Made by a program: the position numbers and the translations under genes. The notes beneath the pieces are model-generated. The model saw only the letters and a list, made by a program, of their open reading frames with translations, did no database searches and had not been told where the DNA came from. From NCBI GenBank assembly GCA_003169675.1, contig PNAT01000195.1:9524-70526 (forward strand): a stretch of DNA of 61,003 nt, written 5' to 3'. Source of the stretch: Acidimicrobiaceae bacterium. GTDB taxonomy: Bacteria > Actinomycetota > Acidimicrobiia > Acidimicrobiales > RAAP-2. Of the stretch, positions 54,380 through 61,003 are shown one piece after another; position 1 is the first letter of the stretch; every line of letters begins with the position of its first letter.

Positions 54380-55696
54380 TCACCGCCATGCTGATAAGGG
54401 GGGGCGAACGGTTCGAGATACGACGAGCATCGCCGCTATCTCGAAGAGGGCGAGCACGGCCAGAAACGGAAGCGCGTACCGGCTGTGGATCGTCGGCCAT
54501 TGGAAGGCAATCTCCGCGCACCAGCAAATGATGACGACGGGCACCCACGGTCCGAGCGGGATCCAAAGGCCGCTGGTCAGAAGGCGACGACCAAGAAACA
54601 CGGTCACCACAAGGGCAGTCGGAATGAAGGCAATCTGAAAGATCGTGGCCAAGTAGCCCAGGAATGTATGACCCACCAGAATGTGTTCCCACTGCGTGGG
54701 CCAGAGCGGCTGAAGCATTTGCAGCGCGGTGCGCCCGGGAATGTGACCAACCGTGCAACGGGCATGCGTTGGATTGATGATGGGGAGCTGCTCTCGCTTG
54801 GCCAGGGCATTTGCCGTCAGTGCGTGGTACTTGATCTCGTTGAAGACCAACCACGGGAAGACGATCAGTCCGGCGATGACCCCACCCCCAGCCACATGTG
54901 CCACATCGCGCTTGGTCCTCTCCTTTCGCAGTACGGAGAACGCCACAAGAATGAGAACGGGAACCAACGCCGCCAAGAAGAGATCGGTCAGCAGCCCGCA
55001 TCCAACAAGGAAACCACAGAGGATCACCCGCCGCGAAGAGCCACGCTGCCAGGCAATCCACATTTCCGTCACCGTGAGTATGGCCAACGGCACCGCCAGG
55101 TTCCCATTGGAGATGTTCACCATGCGCAGGATGGAGTTCGGCAGGAGGAAGGCCACCAGTCCGCCGGCCAATCCCAGCAGCCACCGTTCCTTGAGCACAT
55201 GCCGGCTCAGGCGGGCCAGCAGGCCAACGGAGGCCACGAGGAGGAACATCCCGAAGAACCGGAGGAGGAAGGCCTTGGTGCGATAGTTCCCGCTGAGGAA
55301 GGTCACCGGCGCCGCGAGGTAGTAGTAGAGAGGCGGCTGAAAGGCCTCGTAGGCGAGGCCACCCAAGCCGAACTTTCGGGGGTTGATGGTGGTGTGGGCC
55401 CGGTAGACCCCCTGGGCGATCGCCAGTTCCTGCTCGCCGGCCAAGGTCTCGCCCAGGACAGGGTACGACCCGTGCTGGGCCACATAGATGACGTTCTCGA
55501 AGTGCGCCCCTTCGTCAGAAGGCGACCACAGCGGGTACCGCACTGCGGTGATGGTGGCCAGCACCACGACCGCGATGATCTGCGCCGCGACTAGGACTCT
55601 GGTCGCCCGGTTCACCCGGGACGAGAGAGGTGTGTCCTGAGAATCGGACGTCGCCGCTGGCGATTCGGCCGACCAGGAGTGTTCGGTCACCGCCAT
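54380..55696 (-). CDS. DUF2142/GT-C-like polytopic membrane protein
   Basis: A 438-residue protein from the ATG at 55696 (AVTEHSWSAE), with GGCGAG upstream as a ribosome site. A longer frame to 55771 would overlap pth. The cytoplasmic N-terminus of about 30 residues is followed by about eleven transmembrane helices. The first extracytoplasmic loop has PLWSPSDEGAHFENVIYVAQ (acidic pair used by GT-C enzymes) and the second AYEAFQPPLYYYLAAPV. A late loop holds IHSRYALPFLAVLAL, the arginine region common to DUF2142. It would use a lipid-linked sugar outside. It sits between mfd and pth, two genes usually close together in actinobacteria, so it is likely an insertion into the block. Confidence 0.82.
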   Translation of the reverse strand: MAVTEHSWSAESPAATSDSQDTPLSSRVNRATRVLVAAQIIAVVVLATITAVRYPLWSPSDEGAHFENVIYVAQHGSYPVLGETLAGEQELAIAQGVYRAHTTINPRKFGLGGLAYEAFQPPLYYYLAAPVTFLSGNYRTKAFLLRFFGMFLLVASVGLLARLSRHVLKERWLLGLAGGLVAFLLPNSILRMVNISNGNLAVPLAILTVTEMWIAWQRGSSRRVILCGFLVGCGLLTDLFLAALVPVLILVAFSVLRKERTKRDVAHVAGGGVIAGLIVFPWLVFNEIKYHALTANALAKREQLPIINPTHARCTVGHIPGRTALQMLQPLWPTQWEHILVGHTFLGYLATIFQIAFIPTALVVTVFLGRRLLTSGLWIPLGPWVPVVIICWCAEIAFQWPTIHSRYALPFLAVLALFEIAAMLVVSRTVRPPLSAWR

Positions 55697-55749
55697 TTCA
55701 TCTCGCCTTCTAATTGGTCGTGCTTCACCCGATGCGCCTGTTCCCCCTG

Positions 55750-56367
55750 TCAGGGCAGGGAGTGGCACCACAACATGGCGGCGTCGATCCCGTCAGAAGC
55801 GATGTGCTCGACTGCGTCCGCCGCCGTCTGGACGGCAACTGCCAGCAGTTCCTTGACCGCCTTGGGAGGGCGCCGGAGCACATGGTCGGCCCCCTTGGCG
55901 GCACTCGGTGGCTTCCCGACACCGATGCGCACCCGCAGGAAATCCGTCGAGTGCAAGTGGGATTCGATGGAACGCAGCCCGTTGTGGCCCGCCAGTCCCC
56001 CGCCTGATTTGATCCGCACCGTTCCCGGTGGCAGATCGAGTTCGTCGTGCACCACGATGATCGCCGTGGGCTCGGATATCCCAAATCGCTTGGCCAGGCT
56101 TCGAACGGCCAGGCCGGACTCGTTCATGAAGGTGGTCGGGACGGCCAGCCCCACCGTCCGATCGCCAATGGTGGCCAGGCCCGCCCGGGCCTGCCTGCCC
56201 TTCTCCGCCCGCAGGGATGTCCCGGCCCGCGCCGCCAGGAGCTCGACAGCGTCGGCCCCGGCGTTGTGCAGGGACCCGGCAAACTCGGAACCGGGGTTCC
56301 CCAGACCGACGACCAGGAGATCCGCGGCAGATCCCCGACGCTCGGTACGAGGGAACAGGCTGCGCAG
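55750..56367 (-). CDS. pth: Peptidyl-tRNA hydrolase with an apparent CTG start
   Basis: A 205-residue enzyme that releases peptides from peptidyl-tRNA. Conserved residues are VVGLGNPGSEF with the key Asn, LHNAG with the catalytic His, TTFMNESG with the substrate-binding Asn, and HDELDLPPG with the Asp. No ATG, GTG or TTG occurs in frame between the upstream stop at 56371-56373 and the GLGNPG motif; the first is GTG 56154, which would delete the active-site half. CTG at 56367 lies 7 nt after GAGGG in the last codons of rplY, the best fit. The same frame continues across the rplY stop, separated only by TAA and GCC. The pth-rplY-prs-glmU order is that of mycobacteria. Confidence 0.9.
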   Translation of the reverse strand: MRSLFPRTERRGSAADLLVVGLGNPGSEFAGSLHNAGADAVELLAARAGTSLRAEKGRQARAGLATIGDRTVGLAVPTTFMNESGLAVRSLAKRFGISEPTAIIVVHDELDLPPGTVRIKSGGGLAGHNGLRSIESHLHSTDFLRVRIGVGKPPSAAKGADHVLRRPPKAVKELLAVAVQTAADAVEHIASDGIDAAMLWCHSLP

Positions 56368-56370
56368 GGC

Positions 56371-57036
56371 TTAGCCCTCGGCGGCCGGAGTGTCGGCTGC
56401 CTCGCTGGCCGATTCGGACGGGGTGGCGCCTTCCTCTGCGGCCTCGCCTTCGCCCTCGACCTCGGCCTCCAACGTGACGACGCGGGGAGGCTGGCCGATG
56501 ACGATCGCCGACTCCGGATCGATGTCAGTGGTCACTCCCGCCGGGAGCGTCAGTTCGGAAACCCTCAATTGGTCACCTATGGTCAGGCCGCTGATGTCGA
56601 GCTCCACCGAGGTCGGGATGTCCGCCGGGCGGGCCTTGATGGCCAGCGTGAACATCTGCTGATCGACCAGTCCCTCGCCGTGATGCACTTCGAGTGCCTC
56701 GCCGATGAGGACGATGGAAACATCCGCTGAAATGACCTCATCACGGCGGACGATCTGGAAGTCGACGTGGGTCACGGTTTGGGCGACGGGGTGTCTCTGC
56801 ATCTCGCGGGCCAGAGTGAGGTAGGTGCTCGAGCCCGTCTCCAACGACAGGAGCTGGTTCGCACCAGCCTCGCCGTTGAGCGCGACCCGTAGCTCCCTGG
56901 CCAACACGGCCACGACTATCGGATCGGTCCCATGCCCGTAAATCACTCCAGGGATCTTCCCTTCACGCCGTAGGCGGCGCGTGGCCCGTGAACCAAGGGG
57001 GCGTCCGACCTCGGCAGCAAGTGTGACATCAGCCAT
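56371..57036 (-). CDS. rplY: Large-subunit ribosomal protein bL25 (CTC form)
   Basis: A 221-residue two-domain bL25/TL5/Ctc protein that binds 5S rRNA. The start is the ATG at 57036 behind GAGGAG. The N-terminal L25 domain (about 1-95) has RPLGSRATRRLRREGKIPGVIYG, ELRVALNGEAGANQLLSL and QRHPVAQTVTHVDFQIV. The C-terminal TL5 domain (about 96-190) has LVDQQMFTLAIKARPADIP and ISGLTIGDQLRVSEL. An Asp/Glu-rich tail (EGEGEAAEEGATPSES) follows. It is the upstream partner of pth. The last codons carry the pth ribosome site. Confidence 0.95.
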   Translation of the reverse strand: MADVTLAAEVGRPLGSRATRRLRREGKIPGVIYGHGTDPIVVAVLARELRVALNGEAGANQLLSLETGSSTYLTLAREMQRHPVAQTVTHVDFQIVRRDEVISADVSIVLIGEALEVHHGEGLVDQQMFTLAIKARPADIPTSVELDISGLTIGDQLRVSELTLPAGVTTDIDPESAIVIGQPPRVVTLEAEVEGEGEAAEEGATPSESASEAADTPAAEG

Positions 57037-57146
57037 AACAGATCTCCTCAAAATGGTGCAGAACGGTGGGACGCGCTCGGCCTCAGGGCCTCCGGCGAAC
57101 GGCCTACCAGCGTAGCCGCCATTCCAGGTAGCCCACCAGCGGGCCT

Positions 57147-58127
57147 TTAGACCAGGTTGTCCCCGCCGAACAGCTCGGAGACTGAGGTGTCCTCGAACAC
57201 GGCGTCAATGGCATCGGCGATGATCTTGGAGACCGAGAGGACCTCGAGCTTGTCGAAGTAGCAATCCTCGGCCACGGGCAGGGTATCGGTGACCACGACC
57301 CGTGACACCGGGGCTGCCTTCAGGCGGTCCACCGCGGGGTCCGAGAACATGGCATGGGTGGCCATGACGCAGATCTCCGACGCCCCGGCTTCGACCAACA
57401 GCTCGGCCGCGGCACAGATGGTCCCGGCCGTGTCGATCATGTCGTCAATGAGCACGCAGTGCCGCCCCTCCACGTCACCAATCACGTGGCGGGCCTTGAC
57501 CTCGTTGAACGTGCCCCGGGGGCGGGTCTTGTGCACCAGAGCCAGCTCGACTCCCAAGTGCTGGCTGTAACGCTCGGCCACCTTCACCCGTCCCGCGTCA
57601 GGTGCGACCACCACCACATCGTTCCCGAAGTTCTCCCTCATGTAGCCCTCGAGCACGGGGGCCGCCGTCAAATGGTCGAACGGCGTGTCGAAGAAACCCT
57701 GGATCTGTCCCGAGTGCAGGTCGACGCTCACTACGCGGTCGGCCCCGGCGGCCGAGAGCATGTCGGCCACCAATTTGGCTGTGATCGGCTCGCGCCCGGT
57801 CGACTTTCTGTCCTGCCGTGAGTAGCCGTAGTAGGGGCACACCGCGGTGATGCGCTTGGCCGACGCACGTTTGGCCGCGTCAATCATGATCAGATGCTCC
57901 ATCAGCGAGTCGTTCACCGGGCTGCTGTGGGTCTGCACAATGAAGACATCGCAGCCTCGAATGGAGATGTCGTACTTGCAATGGATCTCGCCGTTGGCGA
58001 ACTCCCGGAGGTTGGCCTGGCCGAGCTCGACCCCCAGGTGATTGGCGATATCGAGCGCCAGGGTGGGGTGCGAACGACCTGAAACCAACTCAAGTCGGCG
58101 CCGCGGGATGAGCTCCACGCCCCTCAA
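57147..58127 (-). CDS. prs: Ribose-phosphate pyrophosphokinase
   Basis: A 326-residue enzyme making PRPP from ribose 5-phosphate and ATP. The listed start is TTG 58127; GTG 58118 (VELIPRRRLEL) is nearby with GAGGGG just before it, too close to be a normal ribosome site. Motifs are LVSGRSHPTLALDIANHLG, GCDVFIVQTHS, the flexible-loop CPYYGYSRQDRK with catalytic Lys/Arg, DLHSGQIQGFFDTPFDH, VVVAPDAGRVKVAERYS and the PRPP-binding VLIDDMIDTAGTI. Length is normal. It follows glmU by 27 bp and precedes rplY by about 110 bp. Confidence 0.96.
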   Translation of the reverse strand: MRGVELIPRRRLELVSGRSHPTLALDIANHLGVELGQANLREFANGEIHCKYDISIRGCDVFIVQTHSSPVNDSLMEHLIMIDAAKRASAKRITAVCPYYGYSRQDRKSTGREPITAKLVADMLSAAGADRVVSVDLHSGQIQGFFDTPFDHLTAAPVLEGYMRENFGNDVVVVAPDAGRVKVAERYSQHLGVELALVHKTRPRGTFNEVKARHVIGDVEGRHCVLIDDMIDTAGTICAAAELLVEAGASEICVMATHAMFSDPAVDRLKAAPVSRVVVTDTLPVAEDCYFDKLEVLSVSKIIADAIDAVFEDTSVSELFGGDNLV

Positions 58128-58154
58128 CGCTACTGCGCCGAGGCAAGCTCCGTT

Positions 58155-59255
58155 TCAGACCTCCGGGGCTTCGACCACCGAGTGGGGGGCGATCACAACA
58201 CCGGCGCCGACATCGGCACCGGGTCGCAGGACGCAGTAGGGGCCGATCCGCGCCCCTTCTCCGATCGTCGACCGGTCGCACCTACTCTCGGTCACCACCG
58301 CATGGGTCCCGACCGTCGTGTCGGTCAGGACGCAATTCGGGCCGATCTCGCTCCCCTCCCCCACCTCGCAGCGACCCCTCAGGATTACACCCGGGAGCAG
58401 CGAGACGTCGGGGGACAGCATGACCTCCGCATCGACATAGGTCCGTTCGGGGTCCCACATGGTGACGCCACGCCGCATCCACCGTTCGTTTATCCGATCG
58501 CGGAGTTCGGCTTCGGCCACGGCCAGTTGAGCCCGGTCATTGACACCCGCCGCCTCCATGGAGTCAGCCAGGATGAGGGACCGTACCTGGTAGCCGGCAT
58601 TGAAGAGCACGCTGACCGAGTCGGTCAGGTAGTACTCCCCCTGCGCGTTGGCCGGCGTCAACCGCCGCAAGGCAGGCGCCAGGATGCTGCGGCGGAAGCA
58701 GTAGATCGAGGTGTTCACTTCCATGATGCCCTTCTCATCCTCGGTGGCATCGACCTCCTCGACCACTCGGCAGACCCCGTTGTCGTTGCCGTGAACGATC
58801 CGCCCGTAGCCGCTGGGATCATCCAACTGGGCGGTCAGAAGGGTGGCGCTCGCATCTTCCAACCGGTGATAGCGCACCAGAGCGGCCAGGGTCTGGGGAC
58901 GCAGGAGGGGGGTGTCGCCCGGGAGGACGACGACGTCCTCCATTTCCTCATCATCATGGGGGAGACCGGTCAGCCCGACTGCCAGTGCATCACCGGTGCC
59001 TGACTGCGACTCCTGCTCGACGAACTCGATCTCCATCGACTGGGGCGCGTGCTGCACCAGGGTCTTCGTCACCCATTCGGCCCGATGGCCAACCACCACG
59101 ACGACCCGGGTGACGTCAATTTCGGCCATGGCGTCGAGGACATGGAGGATCATCGGCCGACCGCACAGAAGGTGGAGCGGCTTGGGCCGCTCTGAGCGCA
59201 TGCGGGTTCCCTCCCCCGCTGCCAAGACCACGGCGGAGAGGCGACGTTCGTGCAT
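58155..59255 (-). CDS. glmU: GlmU-like UDP-GlcNAc pyrophosphorylase, truncated in its acetyltransferase domain
   Basis: 366 residues from the ATG at 59255 (HERRLSAVVLAAGEGTRM). A much longer frame to 60242 lies over the hydrolase gene and is rejected. The N-terminal uridylyltransferase is complete: LAAGEGTRMRSERPKPLHLL with catalytic Arg/Lys, ESQSGTGDALAVGL, VLPGDTPLLR, DPSGYGRIV and EVNTSIYCFRR. A left-handed beta-helix begins (GVTMWDPERTYVD, then PNCVLTDTTVG) but ends at APHSVVEAPEV, just after the coil where LRPGA occurs. Full GlmU runs about 90 residues further and carries the acetyltransferase His, Lys and Tyr there. Glucosamine-1-phosphate acetyltransfer must come from another protein or not occur here. 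Confidence 0.88.
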   Translation of the reverse strand: MHERRLSAVVLAAGEGTRMRSERPKPLHLLCGRPMILHVLDAMAEIDVTRVVVVVGHRAEWVTKTLVQHAPQSMEIEFVEQESQSGTGDALAVGLTGLPHDDEEMEDVVVLPGDTPLLRPQTLAALVRYHRLEDASATLLTAQLDDPSGYGRIVHGNDNGVCRVVEEVDATEDEKGIMEVNTSIYCFRRSILAPALRRLTPANAQGEYYLTDSVSVLFNAGYQVRSLILADSMEAAGVNDRAQLAVAEAELRDRINERWMRRGVTMWDPERTYVDAEVMLSPDVSLLPGVILRGRCEVGEGSEIGPNCVLTDTTVGTHAVVTESRCDRSTIGEGARIGPYCVLRPGADVGAGVVIAPHSVVEAPEV

Positions 59256-59320
59256 CGGGTCATTCTTAGCCTGTCGGGACTCCGAGTGTGTGCATCCGGC
59301 CCGATACTGTGCATTCCGTG

Positions 59321-60211
59321 ATGCCCTACGACGAATTCGGGCTTTTCTCCGAGAATGCGGCGGAGTATGGCCTGCCCTTTGCGGGTCCCCCTGCCGTGAG
59401 CCGGGTGGAGGTCGAGGTCTCCCCGGGGCGCCACGTCTCCAGCTTGGTCTGGGGCACCTCCCCACCCGAGTTGGTGCTCGTGCACGGCGGGGCCCAGAAT
59501 GCCCACACTTGGGACACGGTTGCGCTGGCCCTCGGCCGACCATTGGTCGCCATCGACCTCCCGGGCCATGGACATTCCGACGGCGGCCCCGAAGGTTCGT
59601 TGTCGATTGGGAGCAACGGCGAAGACCTGGCCCGTGTGGTTTCCGAATTGGCACCGCATGCCCGAGGCGTGGTCGGCATGTCGCTCGGCGGATTGTCCTC
59701 CATCGCGTTGACCGCACACGCCCCCGAGCTCGTCCGATCCCTGGTCCTGGTTGATGTGACTCCTGGCGTGAATCAGGAGAAGGCGGCTCCCATTTTTGCC
59801 TTTGTCGATGGTCCGGACAGTTTCCCAAGTTTCGACGATCTCCTTGCCCGCACGGTGGAGCACAATCCGACCCGTTTGGTGTCATCGCTACGACGGGGCA
59901 TTTTGCACAACGCGGTGCAACGTGAGGACGGGAGTTGGGTGTGGCGCTACGCCCGCTTTCGATCAGGCGAGGGTGGACTCCGGCCCGAGGTCGGTGACTG
60001 GTGGACCGCAATCTCGGGCATCCGGGTGCCAATGATGCTGGTGCGCGGCCTGGCCTGGTCGGTCGTCGACGATGCGGACGTGGATGAACTGCTCCGGCGC
60101 CAACCCACCTGCGCCGTGGTTGGCGTTGAAGGAGCCGGCCACAGCATTCAGGGCGACCGACCGCTTGAATTGACGGGGATCCTGTCGGACTTCCTGTTCC
60201 CGCAGGATTAG
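59321..60211 (+). CDS. Alpha/beta hydrolase
   Basis: A 296-residue serine hydrolase. The start is ATG 59321; GTG 59318 sits next to it. LVLVHGGAQNAHTW forms the oxyanion hole (HGG), DLPGHGHSDGG, nucleophile elbow GMSLGG with the Ser, LVLVDVTPGVN, and catalytic His in GAGHSIQGDRPLEL. The cap region is moderate. Family members act on esters, epoxides or lactones. The substrate cannot be read. It is divergent from glmU, and the next small membrane protein gene begins 9 bp after its stop. No signal peptide is seen. Confidence 0.88.
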   Translation: MPYDEFGLFSENAAEYGLPFAGPPAVSRVEVEVSPGRHVSSLVWGTSPPELVLVHGGAQNAHTWDTVALALGRPLVAIDLPGHGHSDGGPEGSLSIGSNGEDLARVVSELAPHARGVVGMSLGGLSSIALTAHAPELVRSLVLVDVTPGVNQEKAAPIFAFVDGPDSFPSFDDLLARTVEHNPTRLVSSLRRGILHNAVQREDGSWVWRYARFRSGEGGLRPEVGDWWTAISGIRVPMMLVRGLAWSVVDDADVDELLRRQPTCAVVGVEGAGHSIQGDRPLELTGILSDFLFPQD

Positions 60212-60220
60212 AGAAGGGCC

Positions 60221-60532
60221 ATGTGGTTCTCGCGAAGGGCATGGGTCCTCCACGCGGTGATCATCGTCATCGTCCCCACCTTCATCACCCTGTGTGTGTG
60301 GCAATTGCGCCGTGCGCTTTCGGGTAACGAACTCAGTTGGGCCTACGTCTTTGAATGGCCATTTTTCGCCGGCTACGCCATCTACATGTGGTGGCGCTTC
60401 GTGCACGAAGTGCCCGAGGCTCAGCGGTCCTCAGCACCGGCTCCCCCCAGTGCATCCGAGGAGGCTGAGCGGGCCGCCTACAACGAGTACCTGACGGAAC
60501 TGGCCGAGCAGGATCAACCCAAGCGGTGGTGA
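60221..60532 (+). CDS. Small membrane protein of unknown function
   Basis: A 103-residue protein. Two transmembrane helices (LHAVIIVIVPTFITLCVWQL and YVFEWPFFAGYAIYMWWRFV) separated by a short polar turn, then a charged cytoplasmic C-terminus rich in Glu/Ala (ASEEAERAAYNEYLTEL). It likely shares a transcript with the hydrolase upstream. The second helix and its YEFPLFALYGLY-like pattern occur in small proteins next to transport or respiration genes of actinobacteria, but I cannot name a family. Confidence 0.72.
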   Translation: MWFSRRAWVLHAVIIVIVPTFITLCVWQLRRALSGNELSWAYVFEWPFFAGYAIYMWWRFVHEVPEAQRSSAPAPPSASEEAERAAYNEYLTELAEQDQPKRW

Positions 60533-60542
60533 AGCGCTGACG

Positions 60543-60615
60543 CTCCGGGGGGAGGGCTCGAACCTCCAACATCCGGCTCCAAAGGCCGACGTTCTGCCGA
60601 TTGAACTACCCCGGA
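60543..60615 (-). tRNA. tRNA-Gln (UUG)
   Basis: A 73-nt cloverleaf: acceptor TCCGGGG/CCCCGGA, D-arm around TTCAATCGGCAGAA, anticodon stem TCGGC/GCCGG with loop CTTTGGA (anticodon UUG, reads CAA), T-arm GGAGG-TTCGAGC-CCTCC, discriminator G73, the usual base for tRNA-Gln. CCA is not encoded. The gene is transcribed leftward, opposite to the following response-regulator gene. Confidence 0.93.
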
Positions 60616-60634
60616 AAGAAGTGGTGTGAGAGAG

Positions 60635-60640
60635 AGGTTA
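60635..60640 (-). promoter_or_regulatory. Possible -10 box of the tRNA-Gln gene
   Basis: On the minus strand TAACCT lies 19 nt upstream of the tRNA 5' end. No good -35 element is seen at 16-18 bp, so this is a weak call. Confidence 0.25.
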
Positions 60641-60693
60641 GACACAGCGCCTGCCCGTGTTCGCTGGAGGACTCCGCAGTAGGTTCTTCCTTC

Positions 60694-61003
60694 GTGCGCA
60701 TTCTCGTGGTGGACGACGACCTGGCGGTGAGCCGGTCGATCGATCGTGCCCTGCGCCTGGAAGGCTACGAAGTGATCACCGTGCCATCAGGTGGCCAGGC
60801 GCTCGAGGCCTTGGCGTTGACCCCTCCCGATGCTCTTGTGCTCGACCTCCAGCTGCCGGACATTGACGGGCTTCAGGTCTGTCAACGCATGCGGAGCGCC
60901 GGTGACGACACGCCGGTGCTCATGCTGACGGCGCGCCAGGAGATCGACGACCGGGTCCAAGGGCTCGATGCCGGTGCCGACGACTACCTGGTCAAACCCT
61001 TTG
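60694..61003 (+). CDS. OmpR-family response regulator (3' end missing)
   Basis: 103 residues from the GTG at 60694 to the window end. Receiver domain with the acidic cluster VVDDDLAV, the phosphoacceptor Asp in LVLDLQLPDIDG, conserved Thr in LMLTARQ, and Lys in DDYLVKPF. The DNA-binding domain, presumably a winged helix, lies outside. The partner histidine kinase is probably downstream. In mycobacteria a KdpE-like regulator follows this block as I recall, but this receiver alone cannot say which one it is. Confidence 0.9.
   Translation, partial: MRILVVDDDLAVSRSIDRALRLEGYEVITVPSGGQALEALALTPPDALVLDLQLPDIDGLQVCQRMRSAGDDTPVLMLTARQEIDDRVQGLDAGADDYLVKPF

Noticed and set aside
53338-54531. 397-residue plus-strand frame opposite mfd
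   Set aside because: It is antisense to a conserved gene, has skewed composition and no recognisable domain; typical of frames opposite GC-rich genes.
54485-55594. 369-residue plus-strand frame opposite the GT-C-like gene
   Set aside because: Antisense shadow, rich in Arg/Gln/Glu, without any fold pattern or ribosome site.
55694-56154. Short Pth starting at GTG 56154
   Set aside because: It would remove GLGNPG and the catalytic His; the frame continues upstream with conserved Pth sequence to a CTG near a GAGGG.
59256-60242. Minus-strand extension of glmU to a 695-residue protein
   Set aside because: It lies over the alpha/beta hydrolase gene, is Arg/Pro/Gly-rich with no domain, and a good ATG at 59255 starts exactly at the pyrophosphorylase motif.

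Overview
The window is chromosomal DNA from a high-GC Gram-positive bacterium, most likely an uncultured or little-studied actinobacterium of the Acidimicrobiia type. The reasons are GC-rich codon use, coenzyme F420 genes, a DUF501/FtsB-like/enolase/MazG block, and two gene blocks whose order matches mycobacteria as I recall it. There are 46 protein-coding genes (two cut by the window edges), one clear pseudogene and two tRNA genes. I see no insertion sequences, CRISPR array or prophage genes.

Layout. (1) 1-7.8 kb: the 3' part of ftsH, an ECF sigma factor overlapping a DUF4349 membrane protein, and a GT2 membrane glycosyltransferase overlapping a DUF5719 secreted protein. (2) 7.98-8.35 kb: an isolated small helical protein with a good sigma-70-type promoter and a 14-bp inverted repeat after it. 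(3) 8.4-19.9 kb: a GDP-sugar reductase, three GT4 glycosyltransferases, an SDR plus acyl-CoA ligase pair, F420 genes cofD/fbiA and cofE on the opposite strand, a GalE-like epimerase and a mannose-1-phosphate guanylyltransferase. This recalls the mycobacterial manB/fbiAB region. (4) 19.9-21.6 kb: a small SARP-type regulator and a DMT transporter.

(5) 21.6-44.8 kb: a visibly less GC-rich accessory region for surface glycans. It holds large GT-C-like and YfhO-like membrane proteins, multi-domain GT2 proteins including a sulfotransferase-methyltransferase-GT2-GT2 fusion, polyprenyl-phosphate glycosyltransferases, an acyltransferase, an epimerase-like protein without its catalytic Tyr, an NlpC/P60 peptidoglycan hydrolase and a decayed cytochrome P450. 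It also carries a tRNA with anticodon UAA that lacks the long variable arm expected of tRNA-Leu, and at least two of its genes contain several rare TTA codons.

(6) 44.8-59.3 kb: a conserved leftward housekeeping block: ppx, DUF501, FtsB-like, eno, mazG, a SurA-like foldase, mfd, an inserted GT-C-like gene, pth, rplY, prs and glmU. Here pth has no ATG, GTG or TTG start and seems to use CTG, and glmU ends before its acetyltransferase active site. (7) 59.3-61 kb: an alpha/beta hydrolase, a small membrane protein, tRNA-Gln and the start of an OmpR-type response regulator.

Together the window is mainly cell-envelope biology: sugar-nucleotide supply (ManB, GDP-sugar reductase, GalE-like, GlmU), lipid-linked sugar donors (two DPM/ALG5-like GT2s), polymer-building glycosyltransferases and GT-C-like membrane enzymes, between two blocks of conserved genes. 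All assignments come from reading motifs in the sequence. No database search was run.
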